From: Gerris lacustris
Taxonomy: Eukaryota; Arthropoda; Insecta; Hemiptera; Gerridae
NCBI GenBank assembly: GCA_951217055.1
Contig: OX578280.1
Coordinates: forward strand, 35,415,628 to 35,479,627
Length of the DNA stretch: 64,000 nt
Direction: 5' to 3'
The position numbers and the translations under genes are program-made. Positions within the stretch are counted from its first letter, which is position 1; each line of letters begins with the position of its first letter. Shown here one piece after another: positions 39,027 through 49,047 of the stretch. The notes under the pieces are model-generated. The model searched no databases and was not told where the DNA came from. It worked only from the letters and a program-made list of their open reading frames with translations.

Positions 39027-39893
39027 AGGGTTTCGTTTGTAAAACCAAAAAAGAACCCCTTATAGTTTCGTTCCTGTGTCTGTCTGTCTGTCACTCTGTA
39101 CGGTTCCAATAACTTTTGAATCAAAAGAGATAAAAACATGAAACTTTCCAGTATTAAAGATCGTTTTGACGCGCACGCAGGAAAAATATAGAGATCTCAA
39201 AATTATCAGCTGTTCAAATTCAAAATGGCGTAGAATTCTCGTCACGCGAAAAAAATATTTTTTTTTAAATTTGAGTGGGGTATCAAATGAAAGGTATTGA
39301 AAAGTGGAGTACAAATATATATACCACTTGTGGAGAGTGTTTAATTTTCGGCGCCATTTTGTCAAAAAACATCGAAATTTTGCGTGTCCCCTCCCTTAAA
39401 ATCGTATTTCCGCTCTTACTAAAAATATAGAAAAATATACAAAATGTGCGGTCTGATGGGCCAATGAAAAAATGAACAGCTGATAATTTTGAGTTCTCTA
39501 TATTTTTCCTGCGTGCGCGTCAAAACGATCTTTAATACTGGAAAGTTTCATGTTTTTATCTCTTTTGATTCAAAAGTTATTGGAACCGTTCAGAGTGACA
39601 GACAGACACAGGAACGAAACTATAAGGTTTTTTTTTTTGGTTTTACCAACGAAACCCTAATAAGAATAGTAATTTGATCAAATTAACTGGGAATCCAAGA
39701 TGGCGGCTAATTCTCGTCACGGGGAAAAAAATATTTTTTTTTAAATTTTTTGAGGGGTATCAAATGAAAGGTATTAAAGAGTAGATTACAAATATATATA
39801 ACACTTGTGAATAGTGTTTAATTTTTTAAAAAAACTTACAAATCCCCCCCCCCCCCTTACACTAATTTTATGTTCACGATACCAACGAAACCC
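39027..39893. mobile_element. Repeat B/C-type element with an internal inverted arm
   Basis: The outer termini are AGGGTTTCGTTTG (39027) and CAACGAAACCCT (to 39893). The left 190 bp (39027-39216) recurs inverted at 39473-39660 almost without change, including TTTTGACGCGCACGCAGG and AAAATTATCAGCTGTTCA. In contrast, the GGCG..ATTCTCGTCACG..GGGGTATCAAATGAAAGG block occurs twice in direct orientation (~39230 and ~39700). The element therefore combines a direct duplication with an inverted extra arm. Open frames here only reflect the mirrored arms. Confidence 0.8.
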
Positions 39894-40030
39894 TTTTTAC
39901 GTGAGACTTCACGGCCATCCAATTTATTTTAATAATAACTAAGATTGAAACAAACTGTTCTCTTTTTTTTATAATGCTACGCAATTAATTTTAAAATATA
40001 CCTATATTTATTTTTAAATAATTAACATAA

Positions 40031-40183
40031 CTAGAAATTTGCCCATCTACGGGCATAGGCCTCTCCCGCCTTATTCCAGGCTTGTCTGTTGACAGCGGTC
40101 CGGTGCCACAAGACTCATAAGACCTTTTCGATATTTGTCCACCACCTCAAGGCTGGTCTCCCTATTCTTCGCTTATTGTCCCT
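40031..40183 (-). pseudogene. LINE endonuclease-RT C-terminal fragment
   Basis: Read on the minus strand from 40183 the frame gives RDNKRRIGRPALRWWTNIEK, then an in-frame TGA, then a segment with TAVNRQAWNKAGEAYARRW and a stop at 40033-40031. The pattern 'R(R).GRP..RW...I...(W)...A.(D/N)R..W...EA....W' is the classic C-terminus of non-LTR retrotransposon endonuclease-reverse transcriptases (RTE/Jockey-like copies in insects; family knowledge). Only ~50 codons remain, one interrupted, so it is a 5'-truncated dead copy. Upstream sequence beyond 40183 is not coding. Confidence 0.7.
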
Positions 40184-43100
40184 GCATACAAACGTAAAAT
40201 TTACTCATTTTTTTATGCAACAAAAAATTTGTTAATACTTTTGGACCTTTCTTTCTCTCTTGTTCACTTATAACTTCTGTTCTGCTTAACGAAGAAAAGA
40301 CAGACACCAAATTGTTTATTACCTTTAATATGTAGATAGAATTGGGACTGGTCCACCATTTTGGTTCATTTCGAACTATTCGTAATCATAAAAATTCTTA
40401 AAAACAAAAGAATATATCTTTTCTTCACTTAAAAAACCTATAATAAAGCCTCTTTTAAACTTCCAGCAGTCCCATCTTTAATGCCGGTTAAAAAAGGGCC
40501 CTACACACGACCCGACACAAACGTAATAATGGAGTAGACAAGTGAAGGTCCATTGAAGGTAATATCAGATCAACTCCAATTCAAATACAATACCCGTCTA
40601 AAATACTAGTACCTCGAAAAATAAATTGATTATAATGCCAATTAACAAAATATTATTTCAAGATTTGAGACCCCATATGTTCTTGCCCAGTTAATTTTTA
40701 ATTTATTAATTCACTGACTCTTTTTCTGAAACTTCATAAATTATTATCATAACACTCAATGTGAACATTTTAAAACTCAAATTTACTATTCCAAAAGGTA
40801 ATTTGTCGAGATTAGAAGTAGTCAATTACTTTTTCCTTTCTCCAAATCAAGCCAGTACAAGTTTAATTTAAATTACACTGGGTGATAAGGAAGAGAAGCG
40901 TCTTGCGTCTTGAACTTTCCCTTCATACCTAAAACCAGGCTCTTTTGATCCTTTAGAAGTTTTTAACCTAATAATCTCTTCTTCCTCAAGCTAATTGCTT
41001 TTAAAAGTTCCTCCTCACTCTCTCTCCCTTTTTGCAATGAAAACACCTATTTCAACTTAAGCTAGGTGTTTAACATTAATATACAAGTTCGAGATATTTA
41101 ATATTTTGTCTTATTAAAGAAAATACGATTTCATGATATTGGAGTCCAAGTATATTTTTTCTTTGAAGTAGATTTTCTAGTAGTCTCAATTTTCAAATTT
41201 AAAATAACTTTGTGAGTTTGAACTTTTTTAATGCTTTAATATTGGCGAATCTTTGTAATTATATTACTAAGATGTAATAATTTCCTACAATCAGGATAAT
41301 GATATTATTATTACACATTTTTTTCGGACTTCTTGAGAAAACTTACTTTTAAAAATATTCCTTAAACTTGTTAAGATCGATTTTTCTTTTCAATTTCATC
41401 AAGAACAATTCAACTGAACTTTAAATAGGGTTCTACTTATTTTGCTTTGCCCTATCTCCAAAAATGTTTCTTTATTTTACACTAGTCAAGGTTGGTATTA
41501 GGGTCCAAGGTAAGGAAACCTCGCCTTTACTAAACTACTTCTTACGCTAATTGAGTCTGTTCTGTAGTTTAGGTTCCACGCTTCCGCAGATAAAAAAAAC
41601 ACTTTTCAGCATTAAAATATTATTTTAATGCTGTTGTAGACTTTAGACTTAGTCTGTAATCATATTTTGCGTACATTTAAAAGTAAATAGTATGAATTGT
41701 GTTAAAAAAGGGGAAATAAAGGTTGGCATAACTTGATTACAGAGGCGTATCAGAGATATATAAGTAGTTACAGAGGTATATAAGTAACGCACAAGGCGTA
41801 GGTTTTTTAGGAAATTTTGAAGAGAATTGAGGCTGGGCTAAGGGTGCTTGTTAAAAAGTCATATCTCAACTTCAGTTTCCTCCGGATAAGAGCAAGTGAA
41901 AGTTTCCTCTGAATAAAACTTGGAGAAAAGATACGAAATGAATTCAAAGTGGAATAAAATACTTATTCTCTTTTCTTACACGTGTTTGTTTCACTTCGTA
42001 ATTTCTTTTTAATGGATACATTATTCGTTTCCTAACTTCGTTTACACAAAGCACTGTTAAAATTATTTTTTTATGTCCAGTAAAAGCTGAACTAATTGAT
42101 TTATATGTATTATTGTTATTTTGCTGCTTCTTTTTACTTTCCAATAAAAATATATTTGGTTATTCCAGGACGATGACTGGCCACTTTACCCAAAAGGCGC
42201 CCTTGATTGAAGGCTTGACCTTGAAGTAGAACAAGGATGAAATCAACGACATTCGTTTTTTAAAAAGTATCAATAACATGTCAAAAGTACTATAAAATAA
42301 TTAGTGGAAATACGCAATTTTTTCAAATAATTATTTTATACTTATACTTTATCATTATTTTTCCTTTTAAAATTACCTTTCCGATGATGCCAAATATGAC
42401 CAGATGTAACTCAAGGAAGTGGTACTAAGAAATCCTAATGGAAATATTAAGGCTGCACGGGAACGGAGGTTTTGACCCTCGCGTCACATGCGCCATAACC
42501 TCACGCCTTTCATATTAAACCAAGAGACATGAACAATTTGTATGCGAATAATTTAAGATAACCCAGAGGGTTGTTAGTTTTTGCATTTTCTTATCACTTT
42601 TAGTTTCATTGGTACGAAACCAAAAACTACGTGTAGTGTCACGATAAACCCGGTAGGAAGGAAGTTCCCTACGCTTTTCATTAAATATAAATTGCAAAAT
42701 CACACTGCTAATTAACTACTTATACATGGCGGAGTTAGAAAAGAGACAAAATTAAAAGTAACTAACTATTTGTACTTAGCGGAGTTAAGGCAAAATTAAA
42801 AGAAAAAACATTTTTTATCATTGAAGCGAGCGTCCTGCAATAAATATGAAGTGAATATTGAGAAAATAGTTGATCATGATGAGTTGATAGTTAAAGAGGA
42901 TGATTATAGTATAGAACTGAGTAGTGCGGGAACAGGACTGTTCCCTAACCTACTCTTTAGCCCCGGCATACTACGTTAAAAATATATCACTTACAAAAAT
43001 CGCTATACAAAATCTTATGCTTGTATCAGGTTGAAATCTTACACGCCTGTTACAATTGTAATTTAGACGATGTGTATGAATGTAAGATATGGCGGAGTTA

Positions 43101-43282
43101 GAAAAGAGACAAAATTTGTTAAATATAATGTATTTTGTATGGATTACTACTACTAATAATAATAATAATTTATTTTTTAACCAATAAAAAAAAAATGTGT
43201 AAAAATGTAAGATATCAGTAGAAAACGTAGTTTTCTCTATTTTATACGTTTAGACCCGATTTAATAAATATAGCGATCTTTG
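40184..43282. other. AT-rich spacer
   Basis: No gene is seen. 41545-41600 is a short reversed repeat A fragment (CTGTAGTTTAGGTTCCACGC). CAGCATTAAAATATTATTTT... near 41605-41631 is a perfect AT palindrome. GCGGAGTTAGAAAAGAGACA occurs directly repeated near 42730 and 43091. 42155-42240 contains TTGACCTTGAAG, a match to the FTZ-F1/ERR site on the minus strand. 42450-42500 is CpG-containing. Confidence 0.4.
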
Positions 43283-43355
43283 ACACTTCATAGCGGTGTC
43301 GGTTTCAGTTTTAATAAAAAAAATGTATTATATACATTTTTTGTCTCATTGAATA
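43283..43355. repeat. Repeat E, left half, split by the gypsy insertion
   Basis: TAGCGGTGTCGGTTTCAG...AAATGTATTATATACA...TTTGTCTCATTGAATA aligns with 3540-3600. The last four bases, AATA, are the target duplication. Confidence 0.65.
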
Positions 43356-43517
43356 TTTGGAGGGATGGTCTTAACGTATATAATACACAAATAAAGTCAA
43401 GTATTTTCCACGCCTACACAAATCCAACTATATTTATTAATGTAACAAAATAAACGTGTGTATAAATTTCATCTGTCATGTGTCAATACATTATGACAAA
43501 TAGATGTGTCCGCTACA
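43356..43517 (-). repeat. 3' LTR
   Basis: 162 bp beginning (minus strand) TGTAGCGGACACATC and ending CCCTCCAAA. It contains an AATAAA candidate polyadenylation signal (43438-43433). It differs from the 5' LTR only at 43363 and 43514. The end is not the usual CA; the boundary is fixed by the AATA duplication and by where LTR identity stops. Confidence 0.9.
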
Positions 43518-43520
43518 GTA

Positions 43521-43535
43521 CTCCCCCTCCCCTTT
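43521..43535 (-). promoter_or_regulatory. Polypurine tract
   Basis: Minus strand AAAGGGGAGGGGGAG, three bases before the 3' LTR start. It primes plus-strand DNA synthesis. It overlaps the stop codon of the displaced pol tail (43536-43534). Confidence 0.9.
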
Positions 43536-43668
43536 AAGAAAATGTTACTTTTCTTGTCCTTGAAGGGGTAGACTGTTCTTCTTCTTCTGCTAAAACATAT
43601 GCAGGTTTTATTCTGTCTATAGAGACAATTTTTTCTTTACCATTTACTAAAATCGAAAATGTTTTGTC
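43534..43668 (-). pseudogene. pol: Displaced pol C-terminus
   Basis: Just after the GPHKVL motif of pol (about residue 956), the reading frame that matches gypsy integrase C-termini moves by one base. The displaced frame runs from 43668 for 44 codons without a stop to TAA at 43536-43534, directly at the polypurine tract. It encodes the expected 'VNGKE...SIDR.KPAYV' tail. The annotated pol frame instead ends after an unrelated 10-residue extension at 43637. The change corresponds to a 1-nt gain or 2-nt loss near 43669. It could be a real mutation or an assembly indel next to a short G-run. Confidence 0.8.
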
Positions 43669-46570
43669 CCTTCTTCAACACCTTGTGGGGGCCGGTGTAT
43701 GGTGTATCAAGCGGTTTTCGAACGCTGTCGTCTCTTAGGAAGACATGAGAAGTTTCTTTCAAATCGGGATGAATGAAGACTTTTCTTTTAGTATGCCTTG
43801 AAGCTGAAATAGGTCGTAGATTTCCCATGGCTGAGCGTAAGCGTTCAACGAATTCATGTTGTGGTTGATAATTTTGCTTTGAAGCAACGATAAGCTCGCC
43901 AGGTAGTTTCAGTGCTCGTCCGTATACCAGCTCTGCAGGACTGGCTTGTAAATCTTCCTTCACGGCTGCTCGCATGCCTAGCAATACTGATGGTAGGGTT
44001 TCTAGCCAGTTGCTGTTTTCCTGGCATTTGAGTGCTGTCTTTAGCTGTCGATGCATACGTTCTACCATGCCATTAGCTTCGGGATGGTAGGCCGTTGTTC
44101 TTGTTTTTCGCGCGCCAATTAATTGTGCTAAAGCTTGAAAAAGTTTTGACTCAAACTGTTTTCCCTGATCACTTATGACGGTTGATGGAACTCCGAATCT
44201 CGCAACCCAGTTACCAAAGAAAGCTTTTGCTACTGCTTCAGCCGTGATTTCCGTAAGCGGTATGACTTCAGCCCATTTCGTGTATCGATCTATGCAGGTG
44301 AGTAGGTATCGAAAACCGTTACGTTGTGGCAAAGGACCAACTAAATCGATATGGACTATGTTAAAACGTTCGGTATCCTGTGGAAAGTCTGCGATTGGAG
44401 ATTTGGTGTGACGATGTATTTTAGCTTTCTGACAGGCTTCACACGTTTTAACCCAATCCGCACAATCCTTGTCCATTCCTGGCCAGATAAAACGCTGTCT
44501 TACAAGTTTTGAAGTTGTTTTCCGACCTGGATGTGAAAGGTTATGGATTGTAGAGAATACGTTTTTTCTGTGTGAACGAGGGATGTAGGGTCTGATCTTA
44601 TCCTTGTCAAGAGCACAATAGAGAGGTTTCGAAATATTAGGCAGGTTAGTCAGATAAAGTTTTAGAGATGACTTTCCCTGTAACAACATCTTGAGATCGT
44701 CGTCTACCTGACTCTCTGCGATCTGCTCGTAATCTATGGTCGAAGGTACATTGATGGCGTTGATTCGAGACAATGCGTCAGCTACGATGTTCTCTGGACC
44801 AGCTACATATTGTATATCAGTTGAAAACTGAGCTATAAAGTCTAGGTGTCTCAGTTGACGTGGAGAACACTTGTCAAGTTTCTGTCGAAAGGCAAACGTC
44901 AGTGGTTTGTGATCGGTGTATATTCTGAAGTCACGCTCTTCTAGCATATGCCGAAAGTACTTGACGCCAGAGTATACAGCGAGCAATTCCCTGTCATACG
45001 TGCTGTATCGTTTTTGCGTATCGGTGAGCTTTCCTGAAAAAAAACCAAAAGGGCTAGGACATGTTTCTTCAATTTGATGTAGTGCCGCGCCGATGGCAGT
45101 GTCTGAAGCATCAGTCGAGAGGTATAATTGACCATCTGGTTTCGGAAAAGCTAGTGTTGTAACGTCACCTAAAGCTTTCTTGCAAACTATAAATGCTTCT
45201 TCGGCAGCTTCCGACCATTTAACTTTTGTGTTGTCTTTCTTTTTCTTTGACCCTTTAATTAAATCAGTCAAAGGTGCTTGCAATCCTGATATGTTTGGAA
45301 TGAATCTGTGATGGTAATTTACCAGTGCTAGGAAACGCCGAACCTCCTGCACGGTTTCAGGTTGCTTGAAGTCTTGAATTGCTTTGATTCTATCTGATAG
45401 TGGCTTTAAACCTTCTGACGATATCTCATGTCCAAGGAAGCAAATAGATGTTTTTCCAAAGGTACATTTTGATGCATTTAAAGCGATGCCGTATTCCGAG
45501 AGACGTTGGAAAACTTGTCTGACGTGGATGAGATGTTCTTCTTCCGAAGTCGAGGCGATAAGAACGTCATCTATGTAAACATACACAAAATCTAAACCTC
45601 GCAAGACATTGTTTATGAACCTTTGCATCGTCTGGCCAGCGTTGCGAAGGCCAAAGGGCATTCGGACAAACTCAAAAAGTCCAAATGGTGTGATGACTGC
45701 AGTTTTTGGAATGTCATCCGGTTCGACTGGAATTTGGTGATAAGCCTTAGTCAGATCTAATGATGAAAAAATTTTCTTACCGTCTAAACCTTGAGTTAAG
45801 TCGTGAATATGAGGCAATGGGTATCGATCGGGAGTTGTGACTGCATTAAGCGCCCTATAATCACCACAGGGACGCCAGGTGTTGTTCTTTTTAGGCACCA
45901 TATGTAATGCGCTAGCCCAATTACTACTTGATGGACGGCAGATACCTTGAGCGATCATGGACTCGAATTCGGCTTTAGCGTCTTTCAGTTTCTTCGGACA
46001 AAGTCTACGAGCCTTTGCGTAAACTGGTTGACCTGAAGTGATTATACGGTGAGTTGTTGAATGCTTAATTTCGGTGGGAAGAAAATCTTTCATAATTTGC
46101 GGAAAAGATGTTCGAAGTAATTGATAGTATAAACTTTCTTCCTGCACAGCTCTTATCACAACTGCTTTCTCGTTGGATATTGATACTGGAGTTCTAGTGT
46201 TCGTCAAACCATCTCTTAATTGTTTTCCTCTTAGATCGATGATGATGTTATGTTGTGTGAGGAAGTCTGCACCAAGGATCGGTGTGGTAACATCTGCTAC
46301 GAGGAAGCTCCAAGTATACTTTCGACGGAGTCCAAGGTCGACCATAACACGATGTTCACCATAAGTCCGAATTCCAGTTCCATTGGCTGCAAATATTCTG
46401 AAGGATGGATCAGGTACTCTTCTACGAAGGCGGTTGGCTGGTAACACTGAAAGGTCAGCGCCCGTGTCGATTAAATATTTCCAGCCCATACTCTTATCAG
46501 TAATCCATAGGCGGCTCGATTTATGTTCACCCTGCTGCACCGCCGCGAGTGCAGGGCTTGTTAGTTTTTT
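43637..46570 (-). CDS. pol: Gypsy Pol polyprotein (PR-RT-RH-IN), read by -1 frameshift
   Basis: Pol lies in the -1 frame relative to gag and is open from the slippery site at 46570. A GTG at 46540 is not a likely start. Numbering residues from that GTG: aspartic protease DTGAD at 25-29 with ILGADFL at 88-94; RT with catalytic D262 ([10 protein letters not shown]) and YIDD at 322-325; RNase H with D477, the TYDREL motif and D542. Integrase has a zinc-binding HHCC set H666, H670, C700, C703 and a DD35E core D732, D791, E827. Catalytic residues all look intact. The enzyme copies RNA into cDNA and inserts it. The C-terminus past residue ~956 is frameshifted. Confidence 0.95.
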   Translation of the reverse strand, partial: KKLTSPALAAVQQGEHKSSRLWITDKSMGWKYLIDTGADLSVLPANRLRRRVPDPSFRIFAANGTGIRTYGEHRVMVDLGLRRKYTWSFLVADVTTPILGADFLTQHNIIIDLRGKQLRDGLTNTRTPVSISNEKAVVIRAVQEESLYYQLLRTSFPQIMKDFLPTEIKHSTTHRIITSGQPVYAKARRLCPKKLKDAKAEFESMIAQGICRPSSSNWASALHMVPKKNNTWRPCGDYRALNAVTTPDRYPLPHIHDLTQGLDGKKIFSSLDLTKAYHQIPVEPDDIPKTAVITPFGLFEFVRMPFGLRNAGQTMQRFINNVLRGLDFVYVYIDDVLIASTSEEEHLIHVRQVFQRLSEYGIALNASKCTFGKTSICFLGHEISSEGLKPLSDRIKAIQDFKQPETVQEVRRFLALVNYHHRFIPNISGLQAPLTDLIKGSKKKKDNTKVKWSEAAEEAFIVCKKALGDVTTLAFPKPDGQLYLSTDASDTAIGAALHQIEETCPSPFGFFSGKLTDTQKRYSTYDRELLAVYSGVKYFRHMLEERDFRIYTDHKPLTFAFRQKLDKCSPRQLRHLDFIAQFSTDIQYVAGPENIVADALSRINAINVPSTIDYEQIAESQVDDDLKMLLQGKSSLKLYLTNLPNISKPLYCALDKDKIRPYIPRSHRKNVFSTIHNLSHPGRKTTSKLVRQRFIWPGMDKDCADWVKTCEACQKAKIHRHTKSPIADFPQDTERFNIVHIDLVGPLPQRNGFRYLLTCIDRYTKWAEVIPLTEITAEAVAKAFFGNWVARFGVPSTVISDQGKQFESKLFQALAQLIGARKTRTTAYHPEANGMVERMHRQLKTALKCQENSNWLETLPSVLLGMRAAVKEDLQASPAELVYGRALKLPGELIVASKQNYQPQHEFVERLRSAMGNLRPISASRHTKRKVFIHPDLKETSHVFLRDDSVRKPLDTPYTGPHKVLKKGQNIFDFSKW
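46531..46570 (-). promoter_or_regulatory. -1 programmed frameshift signal at gag-pol junction
   Basis: The minus strand 46570-46564 is A AAA AAC in phase GCA AAA AAC, immediately followed by the gag stop TAA (46563-46561). After a 7-nt spacer a stem-loop can form: CTGCAC (46554-46549) pairs with GTGCAG (46540-46535) around an 8-nt GC-rich loop, extended by CC/GG across a 2-nt bulge. Heptamer, spacer and structure match the canonical retroviral arrangement (A AAA AAC is a known slippery class). Pol is open in the -1 frame across the site. Confidence 0.85.
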
Positions 46571-47448
46571 GCTTCTGTGTTCTTATTGGCCATTGTACAA
46601 GGTTTTCTGCATTTGCGAGCATCCTTTCCATATTCTTGATGGTACCAGCATATATCTGACTCGTCATTGGTACTTTTCCTTGAAGCTGATCTTCTCCGGG
46701 AGTTATATCGATAGCGAGAACTACTTCGAAATCTTGGATTGTAACGGCCACGCACGATTGCCGCAAGTTCATTTACTTGTTTAGTTAATGCAGATACTTC
46801 TGATTGCATTGGTGTTGGATCTCTTGATGTTGAAGGTACTTTGTCAGATGCATGGTTGACAGTGCACACCTGAATACCAGTAACTTCTGTTATTTTGTCT
46901 GCGAGTACGGCAATTTTTGAAAGGTCGGTCTCTTCATCACTGACAGAAAGAATCGCTTGAGTTTGAGAAGGTAATCTTTGCAACCAGAGTGAACGCAAAA
47001 ATTGGTCAGTTACTTTAGAACCAGCGAGCTCCCACATACGTCTTAGTAGTAGGCTTGGTTTATCGTCACCAAGTTCTATGCTCGTCAACAGTTGGCGAAT
47101 CTTTCTTTCTTCCGAATCGGCGAATGAATTAACAATGCGCTTTTTTAGTGCTTCGTATGCCCCATCTCGAGGAGGGGAGGCTACAATATCCGAAACATGG
47201 TCTAAAATGTCCATTTCTAGAGCTCCTACGATATGGTGGAATTTAGTTTCGTCTTCTTTAATGCCTGCAATTTTGAATTGGGATTCTATTTGAATAAACC
47301 AAAGATGAGGCTTCGTTTTCCAAAAGGGTGGGATTTTGATAGATACTCGATTTAAATACGGTTGGTTCGTCGTTACATCTGATTGATTGCTTTGAGAGAA
47401 ACTTGAGGAGGTATCGTTGGGATTAACGGGGTTTGGTTGCGGTAACAT
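46561..47448 (-). CDS. gag: Gypsy Gag protein
   Basis: 295 codons from ATG at 47448, 150 bp inside the 5' LTR. Residues ~37-52 ([19 protein letters not shown]) match the capsid-domain start common to metazoan gypsy Gag ('P.FW...P..WF...E'). Residues ~95-165 continue the capsid-like helical region. Residues 233-260 are Arg/Ser-rich, suited to RNA binding. A single C-terminal zinc-like motif C267-x2-H270-x9-C280-x3-C284 differs from the usual CCHC knuckle. Gag packages the RNA and forms the particle. The last sense codons form the frameshift heptamer. No internal stop is present. Confidence 0.9.
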   Translation of the reverse strand: MLPQPNPVNPNDTSSSFSQSNQSDVTTNQPYLNRVSIKIPPFWKTKPHLWFIQIESQFKIAGIKEDETKFHHIVGALEMDILDHVSDIVASPPRDGAYEALKKRIVNSFADSEERKIRQLLTSIELGDDKPSLLLRRMWELAGSKVTDQFLRSLWLQRLPSQTQAILSVSDEETDLSKIAVLADKITEVTGIQVCTVNHASDKVPSTSRDPTPMQSEVSALTKQVNELAAIVRGRYNPRFRSSSRYRYNSRRRSASRKSTNDESDICWYHQEYGKDARKCRKPCTMANKNTEAKN

Positions 47449-47582
47449 TTTCAGGTTTTTTAAAAATATATTTTTTTTAATTTAATTTTTTTTTAAAAAT
47501 GTCAATAATTTTATAAGGTGTCAAAAAATAAAACTTACAAGGGTAGAATTTTGAATGCTCGTTCGATTGTTCTAACTCACAA

Positions 47583-47596
47583 GTCGCGGGTCACCA
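47583..47596 (-). promoter_or_regulatory. Primer-binding site
   Basis: Minus strand TGGTGACCCGCGAC one base inside the 5' LTR boundary. It starts with TGG, the complement of a tRNA CCA end. The priming tRNA was not identified. Confidence 0.75.
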
Positions 47597-47597
47597 C

Positions 47598-47759
47598 TTT
47601 GGAGAGATGGTCTTAACGTATATAATACACAAATAAAGTCAAGTATTTTCCACGCCTACACAAATCCAACTATATTTATTAATGTAACAAAATAAACGTG
47701 TGTATAAATTTCATCTGTCATGTGTCAATACATTATGACAAATAGATGTGTCCGCCACA
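47598..47759 (-). repeat. 5' LTR
   Basis: 162 bp on the minus strand from TGTGGCGGACACATC to CTCTCCAAA; two substitutions against the 3' LTR (47605, 47756). It contains a TATA-rich stretch (TGTATTATATACG) near its 3' end. Confidence 0.9.
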
Positions 47760-47990
47760 AATAGATGAAGTTAGAATGTTTCCCGTCCTAAAATCTCAAT
47801 TTTACATTTGAAGCTTATGTTTACGCGAGTTTTGCGCGAAAAGCTCAGGCACATAACGTTGTCCGACGAGCTCGTCCTGGGCCTGGGCATTGGTAAAATG
47901 AATATGTGTTCCAAATTTCAACTAAATCGGTCATTATTTACGCTAGTTATCGTCATCGGTTGATTTCGTAACGGTAGTTTATTTCAGATT
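47760..47990. repeat. Repeat E, right half
   Basis: Continues the family interrupted by the gypsy element: GATGAAGTTAGAATG.., CTAAAATCTCAATTTTACAT, TTACGCGAGTTTTGCGCG. It aligns with 3605-3700 and extends with CAAATTTCAACTAAATCGG. Confidence 0.6.
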
Positions 47991-48109
47991 AACTCCCGGG
48001 CTCCAGACGCTGTAACGTGCCATAAGGAACTAATAATTTGTAAAAAAAAATACACAGGATGTGTTGAAATAAATAAAGCAACAGGTAGCTGGTAGCACTG
48101 TCAACTGTT

Positions 48110-48665
48110 GAGGCAGGAAGCTTGCATTCTGAACTCTTCAATCCCCTCTTTCGGCATCAAAATTTATTTCCACAACTAGTTTTACATTGTATCGTATAAG
48201 CTTCATGAGAGAAGTTGGTGCTGGAGACATGTCTGTTTGGAGCAAATTGTACCGGCATTAGTCACAACGCCAATTGTGGGATTTAGTTTTTCCGTTCTAA
48301 TCCGTACTTGAACTTAATGGTAAACTCGAGGACTGTGATAAATAACTGATGCCGACGTCGGTGGAAGTTATTCTTCTTGAATAAATTTAACGGACTTCGC
48401 AGTCTTCTGACAATATATTTTCTTACGTAGGTTCTCTAACGTTTCACCTTACTTGCTACCATAGATATCCTCAAGTACCCTTTCCCCAGCAACTATTACA
48501 TCTTTCTTTTCACTGTGAGATATTGTGAAACCTTAACATAACTTCTAAAATTTGCACTATTTAGTTCCTTTACAGTTAGCTCTTTGCTGATTCCAAATAA
48601 GTTAAAAGTAGTGTCACATCCTACAATCACATGTGGAAAAATAATATATTTACTAAGATTGACAT
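48110..48665 (-). pseudogene. Decayed fragment of the invertebrate 'GCDTT' protein family
   Basis: Reading the minus strand from ~48665 and tolerating stops and two frameshifts (near 48500 and 48190), the order is: HVIVGCDTTFNLFGIS (from 48631), AGERVLEDIYGS, ENLRKKIYCQK, LPPTSASVIYHSPRVY, KLNPT, TDMSPAPTSLMKLIRYNVK, then CRKRGLKSSEC. This matches, in order, a family scattered through invertebrate genomes with H..(S/T)GCDTTS, LPPTS.....H..R and a Cys-rich C.CRK.GL.CS tail. That family is often repeat-borne and its function is uncertain to me. At least five in-frame stops show it is dead. Confidence 0.6.
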
Positions 48666-49047
48666 CGAGCTTTCATATTCCATACTTTTGTTTTCTCAAG
48701 TCTCAAGTGATGTACTTTTTGGTTCTGGCTATAAGATAATATCAAAACTCGGCACTTCGACTAAGGGGGGGGGGGGGGTACATAGTCTTTATCAGTGCTC
48801 GATTTCTAGAAGCTTTTTCTAGAAAGCCCCCCCGTTCCTACGCCACTGTATCAAAATTGGTCATTTCGCCACTAGGAGCGAACACATAACATGTTAATGA
48901 TCGCAAGTTATAAACAAGTGCGATTTCGTGAATTTTTTTTTGTTTGGATTTCCCTTACGTTTGTTAAAGTTAATCGAATTTTATAGACATAATTTATTAT
49001 TAGTTTAACAGTTTATTGTATTTAATTTACATTTAGTTTACTTTTTT

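Larger units (their letters stand above)
43352..47763 (-). mobile_element. Ty3/gypsy LTR retrotransposon, complete, recent
   Basis: The element reads on the minus strand: 5' LTR 47759-47598, PBS 47596-47583, gag 47448-46561, pol to 43637 with a displaced tail to 43534, PPT 43535-43521, 3' LTR 43517-43356. AATA flanks both sides (43352-43355, 47760-47763). The order protease-RT-RNase H-integrase places it in Ty3/gypsy. The gag zinc motif type and pol motifs resemble mag/CsRn1-like invertebrate lineages (tentative). There is no envelope gene. The LTRs differ at 2 of 162 positions, so insertion was recent. The pol C-terminus is frameshifted, so autonomous activity of this copy is doubtful. Confidence 0.95.

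Noticed and set aside
39060..39677. Two open frames sharing a long identical protein segment on opposite strands
   Set aside because: They are translations of the same inverted arm of a repeat element and have no recognised domain.
46383..46784. 133-codon plus-strand open frame
   Set aside because: Antisense shadow of gypsy gag/pol.
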